From NCBI GenBank assembly GCA_023248955.1, contig JAHFDP010000014.1, forward strand, positions 1 to 63,237: a stretch of DNA of 63,237 nt, in the 5' to 3' direction. Origin of the DNA: Deltaproteobacteria bacterium. Lineage in GTDB: Bacteria; Myxococcota; Myxococcia; Myxococcales; JAHFDP01. Below are positions 45,066 to 53,262 of the stretch, in pieces (position 1 is the first letter of the stretch; every line of letters begins with the position of its first letter). Below the pieces are notes generated by a model. That model saw nothing but the letters and a program-made list of their open reading frames with translations. It had not been told where the DNA came from and made no database searches. Both the position numbers and the translations under genes were made by a program.

Positions 45066-47159
45066 TCATCTCAGCGAATCAATGGCGTTGCGCGCGACCA
45101 CGGCCTCGGGCCCGTTGGGCAGCAGCTCCAGGTATTTCTGGTAGCTCGCGATGGCGCGCGCGGTGTCGTTGTTGAACTTGTACGCGTCACCGAGTCCGAT
45201 GATGGCGTCGCCGTAGTGAGCATTTTTCTTCAGCGCATCCTGAAACGACTCGATGGCCTTTCCGTACTTGCCCAAATCGACGTAGCAAAGGCCCGCACCA
45301 GCCAGCAGCTCCGCCGCCTGCGGATGCTTCTTGACGCCTTTCTCATAGAGCGCAAGCGCCGCGCGAACTTTTCCTTTTTCACGAAGGCTCGCCGCTTCGA
45401 CCAGAATTTTCTTCAGGCCACCTTCCAGTTCCGGCGCGGCCTTTTCCTCGATGGGCTTCTTCGTCTCCGCGGGCTTGGCGCTGGGCTTCACCTCCAGCTT
45501 GGCATTCTTGGCGTCCTTTGAATCTTTCGCGGGAGCGGATGCGGGAGGCGTGAGGGGCGGCGGCGCGGCCACCACCGCAGGCGGCGATGCCGGTGGAGGC
45601 GTGGCGGGCTCAGCCATCAGCGCCTTGGCACGCTCATGTGCGGGCGAAATAGCCAGCGTCTCCTGCACCCATTTTTTGGCTACGTCCGGGTGCTTGAGCT
45701 GCAATTCGGTGACCGCCAACCGATACCGTGGCCGCGCCGATTTTGGATCGCCGCGTGCCGCTTTTTCCAACTCCATCACGGCCTGCGGCTGTGTGGCCGC
45801 CGCCGCCCCGAGAATCTCGCCGCGAATGAGATGCGGGCGCGGATCCTCGGGGGCCAGCTCCGCGGACTTGGTCAACATCGTCTCCGCTTCCACCTTTTCG
45901 CCCTTGAGCCGCGCGGCATCCGCCAGCGCGAGAGTGACGTCCAACTCGTCAGGCGCCTCGTCGAACGCCTGCTTGGCCGTGTCGTAGGCCGTGTCGCGCC
46001 GCTGCGTGATTTCCCGCTCGGCGGTCTGCGCTATCTCACGCGCCTTGATCGCGCCCTGCGTGTCGCCCGCCTTGGTGGCCATGAGCACTTTCTCGCCATT
46101 CAAGCGAACCTGGTCCGCCAAATAGACGGCCCACGTGGCCTCGAGCTGCGCGCGTGCGGCATAAAGCTCAGCGGGAATGTTATCGCCCATCGGCGCGATG
46201 GTCTCCGAAAGCTTGGCCGACGCCGCCTTGAACGCTGCTTCCGTATCTTGACGAAGCGCCTCTTGAACCTGGGCGATCACGGGCTTCGCGGATTCGGGCA
46301 ACGTGATGCGCATGCCGAAGAGTCCGTAAAATTTCTTGGGCGCCTCGAGGTAAAGCACGCCCAGTCCGAGCCCGAGAACCGCGGTCACACCAAGAATGGA
46401 GAGCGCGATTTTTTTGGGGCTGCGACGCATGCCGGCGAGGCGTCGAATTTCATCGTCATCGTCGTCGATGGAGCTAGTGGAGATGGCGTCCAATTCGTCC
46501 GTCGCTACGTCCGGTGCGACCACGACTTTCGCTTCCGCGGAAACCGGCGTCGTCGCGGGCGTGACCAGCGAGGGCGCGCGAGGGACCGGAGACGGCGTCG
46601 GCATACGCTCTGCCGGCGGGGTGTCGATAACCATCGCGGCCGGCATGGGCGAGCTCGCTTGCGGTGGCGTAATCAACGTCGGCGCGCGAACGGGCGAGCT
46701 GAAGGCGATCGTCGCATGCGACTGCACGGAAGGCGTGACAACCGGAGCGACCACCGGCGGCGCCGAGGCGGGAATCGCCGCGGCCAACTCAGGAACCAGC
46801 GCCAACCGCGTGTAGGCCCCCCCCGCCTGAGAAAGCTCGTCGGAGACACCGACGCGGCGCTCCGCAATCCAGCGCTTGACGGTGGCCAAATCGCGCACGG
46901 GAAGAACTTCGCCCGAGCGGGCCAGACGCACGCGAAGCGGTGCCATCGAAACGTTGGACGTGGCGACGGGTCTTACGACGGGATCGGTTCTGACAACCGG
47001 CGCGATGACCGGAGCCGGCGCGATCGCCGGTGGGGGCGCGGACTTATGGACGCGAAACACCAAGCCACAGGTCACACACTTAACGGGCGTGCCCTGGTCG
47101 GAAATCTGGGCGTCGTCCAACTCGTATTCGGTCTTGCAGCGCTCGCAGCTAACGTCCAT
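45066..47159 (-). CDS. MJ0042 zinc-ribbon / TPR membrane protein
   Basis: The 697-residue protein begins with an MJ0042-type ribbon (MDVSCERCKTEYELDDAQIS...VKCVTCGLVFRV). A GYF-like segment follows (LARSGEVLPVRDLATVKRWIAERRVGVSDELSQAGG), then a long Pro/Ala/Val linker and one membrane helix near 250-270 (KKIALSILGVTAVLGLGLGVLYLE). The C-terminal region is helical and TPR-like (YEKGVKKHPQAAELLAGAGLCYVDLGKYGKAIESFQDALKK). This layout is frequent in myxobacteria and probably serves protein interactions. It lies between a protease gene and the zinc-ribbon/gatCAB string. Confidence 0.78.
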   Translation of the reverse strand: MDVSCERCKTEYELDDAQISDQGTPVKCVTCGLVFRVHKSAPPPAIAPAPVIAPVVRTDPVVRPVATSNVSMAPLRVRLARSGEVLPVRDLATVKRWIAERRVGVSDELSQAGGAYTRLALVPELAAAIPASAPPVVAPVVTPSVQSHATIAFSSPVRAPTLITPPQASSPMPAAMVIDTPPAERMPTPSPVPRAPSLVTPATTPVSAEAKVVVAPDVATDELDAISTSSIDDDDDEIRRLAGMRRSPKKIALSILGVTAVLGLGLGVLYLEAPKKFYGLFGMRITLPESAKPVIAQVQEALRQDTEAAFKAASAKLSETIAPMGDNIPAELYAARAQLEATWAVYLADQVRLNGEKVLMATKAGDTQGAIKAREIAQTAEREITQRRDTAYDTAKQAFDEAPDELDVTLALADAARLKGEKVEAETMLTKSAELAPEDPRPHLIRGEILGAAAATQPQAVMELEKAARGDPKSARPRYRLAVTELQLKHPDVAKKWVQETLAISPAHERAKALMAEPATPPPASPPAVVAAPPPLTPPASAPAKDSKDAKNAKLEVKPSAKPAETKKPIEEKAAPELEGGLKKILVEAASLREKGKVRAALALYEKGVKKHPQAAELLAGAGLCYVDLGKYGKAIESFQDALKKNAHYGDAIIGLGDAYKFNNDTARAIASYQKYLELLPNGPEAVVARNAIDSLR

Positions 47160-47211
47160 GGGAGCACGAATATCGCCCCTGCGGGCGGTTGGTGCAAGCG
47201 CGTGGCTTTAC

Positions 47212-48117
47212 TTACGTCGGCGGCTGATCGACGCAATCCGGAAGATCGGTTTCGATTCCCGTGCAAACCGCGACCGTATTACCTTCACTATCGGTTGTAT
47301 TACCGTCGTCGGCGAGCGCGGTGTCGCTGCTATCTACTTCGGCGAGCGCGTCGTCGCTTACAACAGCCATCGAACCGCGGATGAAGTCGAGATAAGCGTC
47401 GACGCGCATCGCATACCCGCGGCCATTCAGCTCGGTCGACATGATGCCGGCAATCGCGCCATTGGTCAGAAACAGAGGTCCACCAGAGTCGCCGTCGCCA
47501 ATTCCCGACGCATCGCCAGGCGGGTTGTCGTAACGCAAGAGCGTCGCGTCGTAGGCTTTGACATTGTGCTTTTGAAGCTGCCGGCGCGTTTCTGCGTCAT
47601 CGGCGTTCGCACCCGTCACGCCAAAGCCGACCAACGTCATTGTTCGCCCAAACTTTTTCGCGTTGTTCACGGCGATCGGCACGGCGTGCAATTTCACTGG
47701 GTCGCCGTTGTCGAGCGTGTCCGAATCAAAGTGGACGAGACCGACATCGTTGCGAACAATCTCGTGGCCATCACCATCTTGCGTGCGGACGGCGTTCGAC
47801 GCGATTTCCCACGTCGTAGCCGTCACCGTGTGGCGAAGTGCTTTGGCGTCGCTCGCCTTGGTTCCAAAGACCAAGACAACCGACTCCGCCTCCTCGAGAC
47901 AGTGCGCCGCCGTAAGAACCGTTTTTTTCCCGATGAGCGTTCCGGTGCAGACATCGCTTCCGTGATCGAGGTCAAGCTCAACAACAGCCGTGTCCCAGGA
48001 GTCCCAGCCGCCGCCGACGATGGGTTGCGATGAAGACTTCGGCGCGGGTTTACCGCACACCGGAGCGATCGCCGTCAGTGCAATGATCGCCGTCCATCGC
48101 GCAAAGACCTGCTTCAC
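47212..48117 (-). CDS. Secreted trypsin-like serine protease
   Basis: The 301-residue protein starts at GTG 48117 with a signal peptide (FARWTAIIALTAIAPVCG). The chymotrypsin fold shows the activation-site-like IVGGG, His in VLTAAHCLEE, Asp in RNDVGLVHF and Ser in GIGDGDSGGPLFL, so the triad is complete. An acidic, Asp/Ser-rich C-terminal tail follows (SDDALAEVDSSDTALADDGN), ending with a Cys pair. It is probably periplasmic or secreted, a class of enzymes common in predatory bacteria. The substrate is unknown. Confidence 0.87.
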   Translation of the reverse strand: MKQVFARWTAIIALTAIAPVCGKPAPKSSSQPIVGGGWDSWDTAVVELDLDHGSDVCTGTLIGKKTVLTAAHCLEEAESVVLVFGTKASDAKALRHTVTATTWEIASNAVRTQDGDGHEIVRNDVGLVHFDSDTLDNGDPVKLHAVPIAVNNAKKFGRTMTLVGFGVTGANADDAETRRQLQKHNVKAYDATLLRYDNPPGDASGIGDGDSGGPLFLTNGAIAGIMSTELNGRGYAMRVDAYLDFIRGSMAVVSDDALAEVDSSDTALADDGNTTDSEGNTVAVCTGIETDLPDCVDQPPT

Positions 48118-48191
48118 GGCGTCATTCTACCGCGGAACACGTTGGCCGAAAAATTGACCTCCCAGCGCGCTGGCCTACCGTGAAGGGGCCC

Positions 48192-50513
48192 ATGGCCAAG
48201 CCGCAAAGGCGCGACAATAGCGCTCCGCAGAAATCCGGCGCTCGACGAATCGTGATCCTCCGCGCACTCTTCGCCATCGCGCTTTTCGCGTTGGGTGTGA
48301 GCGGATTTTTGGCGTTGGCGAGTTACGCGCCTCCGTCGCCGGGACAAAACCTCATCGGCCCGTGGGGACACGGCCTGGCGCGGCTACTCTTCGCCGGGTT
48401 CGGCGTGCTGGCCTATCCCTTCGCGGTGCTCGCCTGCGCCATGTCGTTTTCACTCGCCATCGGACGACCGCGGCCCAGTTGGCGCTGGTTGGCTTGGACG
48501 CTCTCGGCGGCGTCGTTTGGCGCACTTTTACATCTCGCGTTCGGCCGCAGCGGCGGTGGTGCGGTCGGAGCACTGGTCGGCGAAGCCACGCGCGATGCGC
48601 TCTCGACCACGGGCGGCGCGCTCGCGCTCTGCGCCCTGATTTCGTGTGGCCTCGTTGTCGCTACAGATATGGCGGCAGCGAAGTGGGCGGCCATTGCCGC
48701 GCGGTGGGCGCTGGAAATGTCGCGCGTGGCGGCTTCGATTGTCGGCGAAGCGCTGCGTTCGCCAGAGGCGAATACGAACGTTCCCGCCGCTGCATTGCCG
48801 GTGGTCGTCGCGCCGCCCGCGCTGCCGCTCGAGCGAAAAGTCGCGGAGAAAAAGGCGACGGTGGAAGCGGGAGAAGACGCGCGGCTGCCGACGCCGGAAG
48901 CCGCGCCGCCGTTGCCGAAGGTCGTGATGCCGCCTCCACCTCCACCCCGTTCTCTGGCGCCCAAACCACCTCTGGAAATCGCAAAACCAAAGCGTTCGGA
49001 TTTTGCGGCAACCTCCGAGGACAAAATCTCCGCGCCGGAAATCATCGAGCCAAAAACGCCGCCGAAGCCGACCGGGCCCTTCCAGATGAAAGACGGCCGC
49101 ACCGACTTCACGCTGCCGCCCTCGTCGCTCTTGGAAGTTTCCGATCAGCCGGCCATCATCGCCATCGATCGTCCGGGGCTCACGGCGACCGCGGAGAAGC
49201 TGCGCAAGAAGTTGCAGCACTTCGGCATCGAGGGACAGGTCACCGAAATTCGTCCTGGTCCCGTGGTGACCATGTTCGAATTTTTGCCCGCGCCAGGCGT
49301 GAAGATCAGCCGCATCGCTTCGCTCTCCGATGACTTGGCGATGGCCATGGAAGCGCTCCGCGTGCGCATCGTGGCGCCAATTCCCGGCAAAGGCGTCGTC
49401 GGTATCGAGGTGCCAAACAGAGATCGCCAGACCGTTTATTTGAAGGAGCTCGTCGAGCAGGAGTCGTTTCAAAACGCTTCCAGCAAGCTCACCATGTGCG
49501 TCGGCAAAGACATCGAAGGCATGCCCTACATTTGCGATCTTGCGAAAATGCCGCACCTCTTGATCGCCGGCACCACGGGGTCGGGCAAGAGCGTCGGCGT
49601 GAACGCGATGATCGTATCGATGCTGCTCCGCGCGTCACCGCAGGACGTGCGCTTCATCATGGTCGATCCGAAAATGCTGGAGCTCTCGGTGTACGAGGGC
49701 ATTCCGCATCTGTTGCTGCCGGTGGTGACCGATTCGAAAAAAGCCGCGCTGGCGCTGCGCTGGGCCGTCGACGAGATGGAGCGGCGCTACGCGATTCTCT
49801 CGGCGGACGGCGTGCGCAGCATCGTCGGGTACAACAAAAAGAATCAGGAGCAGGACAAGCACCTTCCCTACATCGTCATCATCATCGACGAGCTCGCGGA
49901 CCTGATGATGGTGGCGTCGAAGGAAGTCGAAACGTACATCGCGCGCCTGGCACAGATGGCGCGCGCGGCGGGAATTCATCTGATGGTGGCCACACAGCGG
50001 CCGTCGACCGACGTGGTGACCGGCGTCATCAAGGCCAACTTTCCGGCGCGCATCAGCTTCCAGGTGGCCAGCCGTCACGACTCCACGACGATCATCAATT
50101 CGCCGGGCGCGGAAAATCTGCTCGGCATGGGCGACATGCTGATCATTCCGCCGGGCACGAGCTACCAGACGCGCGTGCACGGCGCGCTGGTCACCGAGAC
50201 AGAAGTGGGACGCGTGGTGGATGCGTGGAAAGCGCAAGGCGCGCCGATTTACGACGATTCGATTTTACGCGCGCGGCCCGAGGATGAAGCGGAGGCGGAC
50301 GGTGACGAGGAAGCGCCGGACGAGCTGTACGACCAGGCGCTAGCGGCGATCGCGGACATGCGCCAGATCTCGATTTCGCTGCTCCAGCGCAAGCTGCGCG
50401 TTGGCTACAACCGCTCGGCGCGGATGATCGAGCGGATGGAGCGTGACGGAGTGGTGGGACCGGCGGATGGAGCGAAGCCGCGTGATGTGTTGATGCGGTC
50501 TAATCTAGATTGA
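48192..50513 (+). CDS. ftsK: DNA translocase FtsK
   Basis: ATG 48192 is preferred (GTG 48180 is possible), giving 773 residues. Four membrane helices occupy the first 170 residues, followed by a Pro/Glu-rich linker. The alpha-beta motor has Walker A GTTGSGKSVGVNAM and VDPKMLELSVYEGIPHLLLPVVTD, Walker B VIIIDELADLMM and QRPSTDVVTGVIKANFPARI. The C-terminal gamma winged helix (DELYDQALAAIADMRQISISLLQRKLRVGYNRSARMIERME) reads polar KOPS-like sequences. It pumps DNA at the septum. It is divergent from the protease gene. Confidence 0.95.
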   Translation: MAKPQRRDNSAPQKSGARRIVILRALFAIALFALGVSGFLALASYAPPSPGQNLIGPWGHGLARLLFAGFGVLAYPFAVLACAMSFSLAIGRPRPSWRWLAWTLSAASFGALLHLAFGRSGGGAVGALVGEATRDALSTTGGALALCALISCGLVVATDMAAAKWAAIAARWALEMSRVAASIVGEALRSPEANTNVPAAALPVVVAPPALPLERKVAEKKATVEAGEDARLPTPEAAPPLPKVVMPPPPPPRSLAPKPPLEIAKPKRSDFAATSEDKISAPEIIEPKTPPKPTGPFQMKDGRTDFTLPPSSLLEVSDQPAIIAIDRPGLTATAEKLRKKLQHFGIEGQVTEIRPGPVVTMFEFLPAPGVKISRIASLSDDLAMAMEALRVRIVAPIPGKGVVGIEVPNRDRQTVYLKELVEQESFQNASSKLTMCVGKDIEGMPYICDLAKMPHLLIAGTTGSGKSVGVNAMIVSMLLRASPQDVRFIMVDPKMLELSVYEGIPHLLLPVVTDSKKAALALRWAVDEMERRYAILSADGVRSIVGYNKKNQEQDKHLPYIVIIIDELADLMMVASKEVETYIARLAQMARAAGIHLMVATQRPSTDVVTGVIKANFPARISFQVASRHDSTTIINSPGAENLLGMGDMLIIPPGTSYQTRVHGALVTETEVGRVVDAWKAQGAPIYDDSILRARPEDEAEADGDEEAPDELYDQALAAIADMRQISISLLQRKLRVGYNRSARMIERMERDGVVGPADGAKPRDVLMRSNLD

Positions 50514-50556
50514 GCGAATCAGCGATCTTGGAAAGTAGAGACACCCGCGCTCCACT

Positions 50557-50574
50557 TGGAGTGCAAACACTCCA
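50557..50574. terminator. Hairpin between ftsK and the lipase gene
   Basis: TGGAGTG (50557-50563) and CACTCCA (50568-50574) form a perfect 7-bp stem with a CAAA loop, 43 bp after the ftsK stop. There is no T-run, so it is a weak terminator at best, or a leader hairpin of the lipase gene. Confidence 0.3.
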
Positions 50575-50633
50575 CCGTGCGGCACTATCCGCCCGGTTTT
50601 CTTCACGCCACCGCCTGGCACGAGGCGTGCTCA

Positions 50634-51686
50634 ATGCGAGGCATGGTTTCCTCACTCCGACCGCTCGCCCTGTGCTTCCTCGTCGCCTGCGGTGGTTCGG
50701 CGCCACTGCGTTCGCGCGGCAGCCAACTCGGCGGCGCGAACGACATGAACCGCGATCCCGATCTCCGCGACGAGAAACTGAACGGCCGGCATACTCAATA
50801 TCCCATCGTCCTCCACCACGGATTCAACGCCTCGCCGGACAACGAGTGGGGTTTCTACAAAGTGAAAGAAGCGCTCGAAGCGGACGGGCATGTTGTCTAC
50901 GTTTCGTGGGTTCGTCCCTTTGGCTCGGTGGCCGACCGCACGACGGATCTTGCGGAGATCGTCTATGACGCACTCGTAGATCAGTGGCACCCGTGGGACG
51001 ATCCAGCGCCGCTAGATTTGAAGGTCAACATCATCGCCCACTCGATGGGCGGGCTCGATTCCCGCGAGCTCATCAGCGTTCTCGGCTACGGCGACGCCGT
51101 GGCCTCCCTAACAACGATCTCAACGCCGCACCACGGCAGCGCAGTAGCCGATTTCGCGCTCTCCGTTTTGCCGGACCATGCCGACAAAGCGCTCAACGCG
51201 CTGGGGAAGGCCTTCGCGACAACCTTTACTCGAGCGGATCTCGCCGCCGACTCCGACGTGCGCGCGGCGCTAACCTCTCTCGCGGAGTCGAGTGCCGCAG
51301 ACTTCAACGCCACGCATCCCGACGACCCGCGCGTCTTCTATCAATCGTGGGCGGGCATTAGCAGCGTCGGCGGAATCACCATTCCCGGCATGTACGACGC
51401 GTGCGGCGGCACGGCGCCCTCGGCCTCTGCCGACAAGATGAACGCGCAACTCGTTCCGATGGCGGCGTTCGTTTCTCACTTTGCCGACCGGGGTGAGCTG
51501 CTCGCGAATGACGGAATGGCCACGGTGGAGAGTGCGAAGTGGGGCACCTTCCGCGGGTGCATTCCAGCGGATCACCTCGACGAGGTTGGTCAGATCAAAT
51601 ACAATGGCACGGATCCGCGGACTGGCTTCGATCACATTCGTTTTTATCGAAACATGGCGTTCGATCTTGCCGCGGCTGGATATTGA
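50634..51686 (+). CDS. Lipase/esterase lipoprotein (alpha/beta hydrolase, bacterial lipase family I-like)
   Basis: ATG 50634 (or 50643) gives about 350 residues with a lipoprotein signal (SLRPLALCFLVACGG). The hydrolase core resembles Pseudomonas-type triacylglycerol lipases: oxyanion YPIVLHHGFNAS, nucleophile elbow NIIAHSMGGLDSR with Ser in HSMGG, ISTPHHGSAVAD, NDGMATVESAKWG in the usual acid/calcium region, and PADHLDEVGQ with the catalytic His. It hydrolyses lipids or esters at the cell envelope. It lies 14 bp upstream of the candidate selenoprotein gene. Confidence 0.82.
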   Translation: MRGMVSSLRPLALCFLVACGGSAPLRSRGSQLGGANDMNRDPDLRDEKLNGRHTQYPIVLHHGFNASPDNEWGFYKVKEALEADGHVVYVSWVRPFGSVADRTTDLAEIVYDALVDQWHPWDDPAPLDLKVNIIAHSMGGLDSRELISVLGYGDAVASLTTISTPHHGSAVADFALSVLPDHADKALNALGKAFATTFTRADLAADSDVRAALTSLAESSAADFNATHPDDPRVFYQSWAGISSVGGITIPGMYDACGGTAPSASADKMNAQLVPMAAFVSHFADRGELLANDGMATVESAKWGTFRGCIPADHLDEVGQIKYNGTDPRTGFDHIRFYRNMAFDLAAAGY

Positions 51687-51700
51687 ACTACCGTCCACGC

Positions 51701-53083
51701 ATGCGTCTGCCGCTTCTTCCACTTCTCATCCTCCTCTTGCCGCCGCCGTCGTTTGCCGGCGCCTGAGCGGGTTGAAGCAATCCCACGCTTCCGGTCGGAG
51801 GCGCTCAGTCCAGCACGGTTGACCCGAACCATCTGCGCGTCGATTTCGCGATCGATGGCAGCCGCGCCCTTGCGGCGCACGAAGCCGACTGCCCAGACAT
51901 CGGCCCCATCTGCCAAGCGCGCGCAGAGCCGCCTCAAATTCACCACACGACGCTGTGGCTTTGGGAAGCACGCGTGCTGGCCGAATATGGTTTGGCGCCC
52001 AACCTCGCGGTGCAGGCCGTGCTGCCGTTGCGGCTTTTGCAAACCCGCACGACCTATTCCGATCTCGCGGGCGATCCCATCACGCTCGACTATCCGAACA
52101 TTCACCACCGCAACGAAACGCTGGTTGGATTTGCCGATGCGCAGCTTTTTCTGCACAGCGGCGGGCGGCTGCTCGGACTCGACGTTTCCGGACGCGCTGG
52201 CGTGAGTTTGCCGCTCGGAAAAATCGAATCCAATCCGTTCGCGCTCGAGGATTTAGGACTGCCGCATGAGCACATTCAATTTGGAACGGGGACATTCGAT
52301 CCACTGATCGGTCTCGACGTTGCCAAGAATTTCGGCGGCTGGTCGCTGGCCGGATTCGCGCAGGCGCAGACGTCGCTCTACGCCAATCGATTCGGCTACC
52401 AGGCTGGTGCTCGCACGCTGGGCGGCGCGGTGGGGAGCACAACGCTTCTGGAGATTCCACTTCGCGTCGGCGCCACGTTCGTTCACGAATTTCCCGAGCG
52501 CTGGAATGGCCGCGTCCCGAGCGAAGATGGCAACCTCGGCCGCAGCGATCTTTTTCTCGGACCGGGCGCGACGCTTCCGTTCGGCAGCGACTACTCGCTC
52601 AGCATCGATGTGCGCGCACGCGTGTGGGGCGCGGTGGCCGGTGCGCAATTCGACATGCCCGTCGTCGTCTCGCTGAGCGTGGGACGGCTCTTTCATCTCG
52701 AAAATATCCGCAGCGAAAAGGAAGAAGCGGAATCCGCGAACGAGCGTGGCGACGTCGAAGTTCTCGTTCGCGAAGGCGAGGCGGCACCACTCGAACCTGT
52801 TCCAGAAAAATGGACGCTCTTCGATTTCTGGGCGCCGTGGTGTGAAGCGTGCAAACAGCTTGGCGCACAGTTGGAAGATCTAGCGGCCGAAAACGATTCG
52901 ATCGCCGTACGGAAAATCAACATCGTCGATTTCGATTCCGCAATTGCGAAACGGGAGCTCCCGGGCGTGGAGCTTCTTCCGCATGTTCGACTTTTGGCGC
53001 CCGACAGAAGCGTTTTTTTCGAGAGCAGCGGAACGCCCACGGAGCTGATGGCGCGAATTCGGGACGCGACGACGAAACGTTAG
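51701..53083 (+). CDS. Candidate double-selenocysteine (UxxU) barrel-thioredoxin protein, in-frame UGA at codons 22 and 25
   Basis: ATG 51701 encodes a signal peptide (MRLPLLPLLILLLPPPSFAG-A). Then come TGA (51764-51766), Ala, Gly, TGA (51773-51775) and an open frame to TAG 53081. If both UGA are selenocysteine, the 460-residue protein has Sec22-Ala-Gly-Sec25 at its mature N-terminus. After that come SNPTLPVGGA, the Cys pair CPDIGPIC, a strand-rich barrel-like region (about 90-330) and a thioredoxin domain with FWAPWCEACKQL (Cys381, Cys384). The first ATG/GTG/TTG after the stops is GTG 51974, which would remove the signal and 66 conserved-looking codons. A SECIS-like hairpin follows. The alternative is a pseudogene with two nonsense codons. 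Confidence 0.6.
51786..51803 (+). promoter_or_regulatory. SECIS-like hairpin downstream of the in-frame UGA codons
   Basis: CGCTTCC (51786-51792) and GGAGGCG (51797-51803) form a 7-bp stem with one U-G pair around a GGTC loop. Seventeen bases separate the second UGA from the loop and 26 separate the first. Bacterial SelB recognises an apical loop with G and U about 16-37 nt after the UGA; E. coli fdhF uses a GGUC loop at 18 nt. The bulged U of fdhF is not obvious here. Confidence 0.5.
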
Positions 53084-53262
53084 GAGGCTGTCGGAAAAAT
53101 GCCCACGCAACGAGGCGAGCGAGCGTGGTGCAGCTCCGAGGCGGACCGAGGACCGCCCGCAGGCGCACTTTTCGGTGCGTCGAGGACGGACCGGAAGGTC
53201 CAAGGAAGGAGATGTGCCGCGCTCGCTCGCCGCAGTCTGGGCATTTTTCCGACAGCCTCCTA
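53081..53262. mobile_element. MITE-like element with 25-bp perfect terminal inverted repeats
   Basis: TAGGAGGCTGTCGGAAAAAT followed by GCCCA (53081-53105) is the exact reverse complement of 53238-53262. The ends read TA...TA, consistent with the TA target of IS630/mariner-type transposases. The inner 132 bp continues as an imperfect inverted repeat (GGCGAGCGAGCG and its complement) and encodes nothing. Its outermost bases form the TAG stops of both convergent flanking genes. The AAAAA/TTTTT stem could also terminate transcription in both directions. Confidence 0.85.

Noticed and set aside
51753-52205. A 150-codon frame (MPAPERVEAIPRF...) overlapping the start of the barrel-thioredoxin gene
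   Set aside because: It is Arg/Ser/Pro-rich shadow sequence in another frame. The frame with the signal peptide and the UGA codons is the one with protein-like composition.
51974-53083. Starting the barrel-thioredoxin protein at GTG 51974
   Set aside because: It has no ribosome site and would remove the signal peptide and about 66 codons containing a Cys pair. It does not explain the in-frame signal peptide upstream.
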